From NCBI GenBank assembly GCA_003520965.1, contig DOTU01000188.1, positions 1 through 9,920 on the forward strand: a stretch of 9,920 bases of DNA, written 5' to 3'. The DNA comes from Candidatus Zixiibacteriota bacterium. GTDB lineage: Bacteria > Zixibacteria > MSB-5A5 > UBA10806. This document shows positions 6,401 through 9,920 of the stretch, piece after piece; positions within the stretch are counted from its first letter, which is position 1, and each line of letters begins with the position of its first letter. Under the pieces are notes generated by a model. That model worked only from the letters and a program-made list of their open reading frames with translations, searched no databases and had not been told where the DNA came from. The translations under genes were made by a program, and so were the position numbers.

Positions 6401-9399
6401 GGTATTTCGAATATACGGTTCACTTAAAGAGTCCTCAGTTTTTGGCCGATTCCACGACACGCGGCTGGAAACTTCTCAGAATCCCATTCCAGGATTCATC
6501 TGTGTACAAGCTTCATGGCATCAAAGAGTCAGCCGATTTTCAAAGAATAAATTATGCGAGGATATGGTTCAGCGGAGCCAAACGACCGCACCAGGTGGCC
6601 ATTGCTACCATCCAGCTTGTCGGTAACAAATGGCAGGAGCTGCCGATCGCTTTTTCCACCGGAGATACGCTCAGACCGGAAGAAAAATTTGAAATTACTA
6701 TTAAAAACACACAGGAAAATTCCAGTTACTACCCCCCTCCCGGGGTAGCGGGGAATCTGGATCGGTCCACGGGCATCAGGGAAAAAGAGCAGTCTTTGGT
6801 ATTGGCCTATCAGAATCTGGATGCAGGCGATACCGCCAAAGCTTTCTGGAATCTCTATACTTCCGAGGATTACACTCAGTACTCCAGGCTCAAGCTTTAT
6901 GTTCATGGTGATACCTCAATCGCCGCCAGGATTGCCGATGGCAAAGCAACATTCTTCCTGCGATTGAGCCAGGATCAAGATGCCCGTAATTTCTATGAAT
7001 ATCATACTGTGCTGGAGCCGGGCTGGTCGGAGAATAACTGGGTCGATATAGATTTTACGAAACTTACGGCGCTCAAATATGAGCTATTGAAACAACCCAG
7101 ACCCGATTCGGCGCCCTCCAATTGGATGGCGGATACAACAGAGGGCAATTATAGGGTTCACGGCAATCCGGCGCTTTCACAGGTTAAGACTTTCATAGTC
7201 GGAGTAGAAATAAACGGAGACGCTACAGAGCTGTACAGTGGCGAGGTTTGGATTGATGAGATGCGGGTTATCGGGGTACGCCGCAAGACCGATTTTGCAG
7301 GACGCCTTCAGGCCGTAGCTAAATTCTCTGATCTTCTCACTTTGACCGGCTCATATAACCGAACAGGCGCCGATTTTACTCCCTTGGCCGGAAGGGCGGC
7401 AGGCTCCACCAGCACCAGCAAGGCCTTAAGAATAGATCTCAATCCTCAAAAATTATTTCCTCCATCAGTTGGTATGTCGTTACCGGTTTCAGTTTCATGG
7501 CAGAAAAGCCTGGCCCTGCCGCGACTCAAGCCTGGATCAGACATTATTCTAAACAAAGCGGCACAACAGGATGAGAGAACAGAAAGCAAAGCATTCAACC
7601 TGAGCGTTTCGCAATCCTTCAATCGTAATACTAAAAACTGGTTTTGGAATCTCACCCTCAACCGCCTCAGATCCAGTTATACTTTTAACAGAACTATAGG
7701 GATATCCCCATCCAACCCGATAGACCGGCGAGATACCTATCGGGGAACAGGAGCATACGATCTTACGCCTCGAAATAAACCAACGATAAAACCGTTTTTC
7801 CTGGGCAAGTATATTTTTCTACCATCCAAGATTTATAACACTCAGCTCTTTTACCTGCCTACTCAATTGAGCTTTTCAGGGGAAGTCAACGGAAGTAAAA
7901 CGGCAACCGTTAATTATCGAGGGATAGAAACAAGTACGCGGGTTCGGGATTTAACGCTCTCAGGTAATACTGGCTTCGATATCTTCTCAACTCTGCATAC
8001 GGCATACAGCCTCACTTCCGCCAGAGATATCAGCCAGCCCGGACGATTTAAGCTGAGCATTAATCCATCAAAATTGAAGCTGGGACAGGAGAAATCGTTT
8101 ACCCAGAGGCTGGAAACATCATTCCAGCCGAAAATAGTAAAGCCTCTGGAAAATAGGTTTTCATTTTCATCGAATTATGCGGAGAACTCCGATTTCGTTC
8201 GAAACCCCGATTCAACTCGAGCAACTCAGATGGGCGGAACCTTTAAAACCGATCTGACGCTCAATCTCCAGACCCTGTTTGGTTCACTGGGCAGAAGAAA
8301 TAGTTCTCCGCCCCCTCCTAAACGACCTGATATTCCTGGCGGTGATAAAAATGGAATAGACGCCCCGGGAGGCAAAACAAAATCGGAGCAGGGAGGCGAT
8401 GAAAAGCCCGATGATGAAACCAAAATTAACAGCGGCCCTGGAATCGGATCACCTGCCTGGTTCTGGGAGGGTCTTACTGGATTATTCAGATCAATTGATC
8501 CCATCAGAGCTTCCTATACGAATGACAGGAAACTGAATCTTCAAGGCCTGATGGCGCGTCCATCCTGGAAATATATGTTTGGCCTAATTAACGACCCCCG
8601 CGTCCCCACCAAAATCAGGGCAAATTCAACAGGTACCAATCAATCGGTATATGCCAATGATTATCAGCTCGATACCGGAATGCAGCCAGGCCATGGTTTG
8701 GTGATCACCAGCGGATATAGCCTGCGAAAATCAATCACGCGCTCATCCAACGAACCGGCACTGTCCAAAACGATTCAATTCCCCGACGTTCAGGTCAGGC
8801 TGGGAGGCCTGGAGAAGATGGCGCTGTTTAAAAAATTCTCTAACGGCGTTACGCTGCAAACATCTTACGTTAGAAAAGTAGATGAAAACGGTCAGGCTGA
8901 TACCGGTGAGCTTTACAAACGGGATATTTCCAAACAATGGGCGCCACTGGCATCATTAGGCATCAACTTTATCAATAATATCAGGGTTACTTTGCGCTAT
9001 GATCTTTCGAATACCATATCAAAGAACTTGCGCTCTGAGGGACAGGTCAAACGCGATACTTATGGAAGCGATAATACCATTGCTTTTTCATTGACCTACA
9101 GCCTGACCGCCCCCAAGGGGCTGAAGCTGCCGCTTCTGAAACGGATAAAGTTCAATAGCCAGCTATCCATAAGCCTCGATATCAGTCTTAAGAATTCCAA
9201 AACGGAATCGGTTTCAACTACATCGAGATCGGTCGATACTAATCGTTCTCAAACAGTTATCGAACCGCGTCTCACCTATCAATTCTCCCGGGCAATCACT
9301 GGCGGCGTCCACGCTCGCTGGGACGATTCCAACGATAAGATCCAAAAACACAAACGCCATGTCCGTGAACTTGGTATTAATGCGGAGATAAGATTCTGA
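3415..9399 (+). CDS. sprA: SprA-type giant outer-membrane beta-barrel (T9SS translocon homologue)
   Basis: In Bacteroidota, SprA (Sov) is the 36-stranded outer-membrane channel through which type IX cargo leaves the cell. This homologue has 1994 residues, against roughly 2400-2500 in Flavobacterium and Porphyromonas. It starts at TTG with a Sec signal (MSLRVK, then a hydrophobic core, cleavage probably after VWG, residue 22). Family landmarks in order: the SGSRSISFSGRSEW segment (163-176); EAGNTNLSLPNSQLIGYSQN (246-265) running into LFGIK; an N-M-P-x-S-E segment with RRDVDYRIDYEIGQITFLN (about 602-638); the hallmark IDDFEG (759-764) followed by IWTVSSPP; RSALWWYNP (797-805); INFDFGAISED (884-894); EDINNNTSLD before GYFEY (983-1000); IDEMRVIGV (about 1280); then mainly alternating strand-like sequence to a terminal Phe, as expected of an outer-membrane barrel. 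Cys16 sits in LVLSC, weakly resembling a lipobox. The next gene overlaps its stop codon. I recognise the family from these motifs; T9SS activity in this organism is inferred. Confidence 0.9.
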   Translation: MSLRVKIVVLLLVLSCAGAVWGVEISDLRVPLDIKSRFVLRTEEGPPSNRKGLYYVSSSYLLKYTTKKYKRDISFSSDGDYIYLRDYYGDYQLPNIQIEKLSNYVAFRHQYALNNSWKSDLSLALGKGTSGGSSGPVTIEVPWEPPKMVQSIIGEGKSSIQVSGSRSISFSGRSEWEDGLKNTGTFKQSKFPTLQMEQTSRFKVTGSIGSKITVEVDQDSKRDVDLANTIKLRYKGGEDEILQTIEAGNTNLSLPNSQLIGYSQNVQGLFGIKATAKIGNLDLTMITSQEKGTTEKANFNAGAKGTPHNIRDYEYLAYTYFWLDVPHTSLDSLLSVELYVSNNSITNPFGIAVVNPHDSLWNITPAESTLIEYVRTRFAPIASADYEVVKPGWYVVLNKPIQANDNLGAYIKYFHHDSANYQKLDTVIIGNLNYRPNDDANMDTTLVLQMLMHGNATSGFETWNRMWRNVYNLGSRDISADGFELKIYKGTGSTNAQITDPEDQNGHCYITLLGLDSLNNTTRAPGADCSFDFNNTKIDAARGHLIFPNPFPFTSDSLLPEDRVYSIYNQRRDAPRISDSTKFYIYVKSSQRASSFSLGRANIMPNSEVVRLGDGTTLRRDVDYRIDYEIGQITFLNDQALNPAANVSVDFEYAPFFMPEKKSLFGMAGQYQLGENSNISMAAMYRSETASDPRPRVGREPKKGLVWDSNFDFNFKPEFMTNLVDALPFVETDAPSSFQLSGEVAQSFPNPNTKNQAFIDDFEGARSYTDLSTRRGIWTVSSPPLDLADTKLDIYKRSALWWYNPITTMRLTDIWPDRDVKHEDDRIDVLFLNYFPDTTSAAPESSWAGIIRPFFAGLADQTDMKFIEVWYYSDAVDLTEDPTINFDFGAISEDINDNGSLDSEDRQNTGARGVFEPDQEDTGLDGVFDGQEPGYNASTNQDPNHDDWIWNPDDNSINPDYSHINGTEGNNNDPDRRGRYDTEDINNNTSLDRQNGYFEYTVHLKSPQFLADSTTRGWKLLRIPFQDSSVYKLHGIKESADFQRINYARIWFSGAKRPHQVAIATIQLVGNKWQELPIAFSTGDTLRPEEKFEITIKNTQENSSYYPPPGVAGNLDRSTGIREKEQSLVLAYQNLDAGDTAKAFWNLYTSEDYTQYSRLKLYVHGDTSIAARIADGKATFFLRLSQDQDARNFYEYHTVLEPGWSENNWVDIDFTKLTALKYELLKQPRPDSAPSNWMADTTEGNYRVHGNPALSQVKTFIVGVEINGDATELYSGEVWIDEMRVIGVRRKTDFAGRLQAVAKFSDLLTLTGSYNRTGADFTPLAGRAAGSTSTSKALRIDLNPQKLFPPSVGMSLPVSVSWQKSLALPRLKPGSDIILNKAAQQDERTESKAFNLSVSQSFNRNTKNWFWNLTLNRLRSSYTFNRTIGISPSNPIDRRDTYRGTGAYDLTPRNKPTIKPFFLGKYIFLPSKIYNTQLFYLPTQLSFSGEVNGSKTATVNYRGIETSTRVRDLTLSGNTGFDIFSTLHTAYSLTSARDISQPGRFKLSINPSKLKLGQEKSFTQRLETSFQPKIVKPLENRFSFSSNYAENSDFVRNPDSTRATQMGGTFKTDLTLNLQTLFGSLGRRNSSPPPPKRPDIPGGDKNGIDAPGGKTKSEQGGDEKPDDETKINSGPGIGSPAWFWEGLTGLFRSIDPIRASYTNDRKLNLQGLMARPSWKYMFGLINDPRVPTKIRANSTGTNQSVYANDYQLDTGMQPGHGLVITSGYSLRKSITRSSNEPALSKTIQFPDVQVRLGGLEKMALFKKFSNGVTLQTSYVRKVDENGQADTGELYKRDISKQWAPLASLGINFINNIRVTLRYDLSNTISKNLRSEGQVKRDTYGSDNTIAFSLTYSLTAPKGLKLPLLKRIKFNSQLSISLDISLKNSKTESVSTTSRSVDTNRSQTVIEPRLTYQFSRAITGGVHARWDDSNDKIQKHKRHVRELGINAEIRF
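6091..6399 (+). other. Asp/Asn-rich calcium-loop-like repeats within SprA
   Basis: Residues 893-995 hold three loop-like units spaced through an acidic stretch: D894-x-N896-x-N898-G-x-x-D902-x-x-D905, D921-x-G-x-D925-G-x-x-D929-x-x-E932, and D984-x-N986-x-N988-T-x-x-D992-x-x-N995. The spacing matches the 12-residue DxDxDGxxDxxE calcium loop of dockerin, thrombospondin-3 and EF-hand proteins. The third unit corresponds to a stretch usual in SprA proteins. Calcium binding is inferred from spacing only. Confidence 0.55.
8293..8457 (+). other. Low-complexity Pro/Gly/charged insert within SprA
   Basis: Residues 1627-1681 contain four prolines in a row (1632-1635), then Gly-, Lys-, Asp- and Glu-rich sequence without strand-like alternation, before WFWEGLTGLF resumes at 1682. 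It is probably a disordered loop between barrel strands; which side of the membrane it faces cannot be told. Confidence 0.6.
9384..9387 (+). promoter_or_regulatory. Ribosome-binding site for the cyclotransferase, inside the sprA 3' end
   Basis: GGAG lies within the last codons of sprA, 8 nt before the CTG at 9396 and 5 nt before an ATT at 9393. It supports translation starting at the sprA stop codon even though no ATG, GTG or TTG is there. Confidence 0.5.
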
Positions 9400-9920
9400 G
9401 ATCCTTTCTAATTACGATTCTGGCTTTGGCGCTTTCATGCTCCGCAAAGCCCCAATTTAACGCCGCACGCGCTTATAGCGACCTGGTTGCGCAGTGCAAT
9501 TTTGGACCTCGAACCCCAAACAGCGCGGCCCATGAGAAGGCCCTGCAATACCTGTTTGAGCAACTTGGGGCCACAACCGAACTTTGCCGAAAACAAGCCT
9601 TCGTCTATCTCGATTCAAGCAACGGCCAGGAGCTTTCACTGACTAATATTATCGCTTCTTATAATCCAAAAAGCGGCAGACGAATCATGCTCTGCGCCCA
9701 CTGGGATAGCCGTCCTAGAGCCGACCAGGACCATGATTCAAGCTTTGCCGGGCAGCCAATTTTGGGAGCCAATGACGGCGCCTCGGGAACCGCTATTCTC
9801 CTTGAATTGGGACGCCTCTTTAAAGAAACGCCTCCCCCGATCGGGGTGGATATTGTTCTTTTCGATGGCGAAGATTATGGCTTTTCCGGTCAGGAAAAGG
9901 GCTGGTTCCTGGGATCTGCC
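9396..9920 (+). CDS. Glutaminyl-peptide cyclotransferase, M28 zinc-peptidase fold, probable lipoprotein (3'-truncated by window edge)
   Basis: Glutaminyl cyclases convert an N-terminal Gln into pyroglutamate, protecting exported proteins from aminopeptidases. 175 residues are visible, numbered here from a proposed CTG start. The N-terminus RSFLITILALALSCS is a signal sequence with a plausible lipobox at Cys15, implying a periplasmic membrane-anchored protein. Family motifs follow: FGPRTP, CAHWDSRPRAD (around His102), LGANDGASG with the expected zinc ligand Asp127, and LFDGEDYGF with the expected catalytic Glu159 and zinc ligand Asp160. The zinc-binding His lies past the window edge. The frame is open from 9381, after a stop at 9378, and holds no ATG, GTG or TTG before TTG 9426 inside the signal core. 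CTG 9396, sharing CTGA with the sprA stop and placed 8 nt after GGAG, is the best start; ATT 9393 is the alternative. An M28 aminopeptidase is possible, but the AHWDSRP and DGED motifs favour cyclotransferase. Confidence 0.85.
   Translation, partial: MRSFLITILALALSCSAKPQFNAARAYSDLVAQCNFGPRTPNSAAHEKALQYLFEQLGATTELCRKQAFVYLDSSNGQELSLTNIIASYNPKSGRRIMLCAHWDSRPRADQDHDSSFAGQPILGANDGASGTAILLELGRLFKETPPPIGVDIVLFDGEDYGFSGQEKGWFLGSA

Noticed and set aside
6088..6423. 111-residue hydrophobic open frame on the minus strand opposite the Asp-rich part of sprA
   Set aside because: Its Ile/Val richness is the antisense reading of GAT/AAT codons in the calcium-loop-like region; it is a shadow of sprA.
9457..9639. 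60-residue minus-strand frame near the window end
   Set aside because: It lies opposite the cyclotransferase, whose motifs are clear, and shows no family features of its own.

Overview
The window reads as chromosomal DNA of a diderm (Gram-negative) bacterium of moderate GC content. The dominant gene encodes a SprA-type giant outer-membrane beta-barrel, known mainly from the FCB superphylum (Bacteroidota, Gemmatimonadota, candidate Zixibacteria, Marinimicrobia and relatives). The protein is shorter than Bacteroidota SprA, two of the starts lack a clear Shine-Dalgarno, and the intergenic palindromes look like those of uncultured FCB genomes. I therefore favour a non-Bacteroidota FCB lineage, with candidate Zixibacteria as my best guess, at low-to-moderate confidence. 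All five genes are on the + strand.

Region 1 (1-2360) is an ABC-2 type exporter. It holds the 3' part of an ATPase gene cut by the window edge (stop at 518) and a 527-residue multi-spanning permease (777-2360). The 258 bp between these partners is packed with four inverted repeats (585-623, 647-671, 683-725, 728-755). Three of them carry the same CCTAC tag on their 3' side, that is 5'-GTAGG on the minus strand. That is the layout of REP elements mobilised by IS200/IS605-like RAYT transposases.

Region 2 (2391-3302) is murB, the UDP-N-acetylenolpyruvoylglucosamine reductase of peptidoglycan synthesis. It lies 30 bp after the permease and away from its usual dcw-cluster company in this window.

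Region 3 (3303-3414) is a 112 bp leader with three small hairpins, a strong Shine-Dalgarno with no obvious gene behind it, and a weaker ribosome-binding site in front of the TTG start of the next gene.

Region 4 (3415-9399) encodes a 1994-residue SprA homologue. In Bacteroidota, SprA is the outer-membrane channel of the type IX secretion system (T9SS).

Region 5 (9396-9920, cut by the window edge) encodes a glutaminyl-peptide cyclotransferase of the M28 zinc-peptidase fold with a lipoprotein-like signal. It has no ATG, GTG or TTG start in a sensible place. It appears to start at a CTG that overlaps the sprA stop codon (CTGA), 8 nt after a GGAG. Glutaminyl cyclase acts on N-terminal Gln of exported proteins, and in Bacteroidota most signal-peptidase-processed proteins start with such a Gln. 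Its overlap with the channel gene is the most interesting biology here: it suggests that export and N-terminal capping are co-produced.
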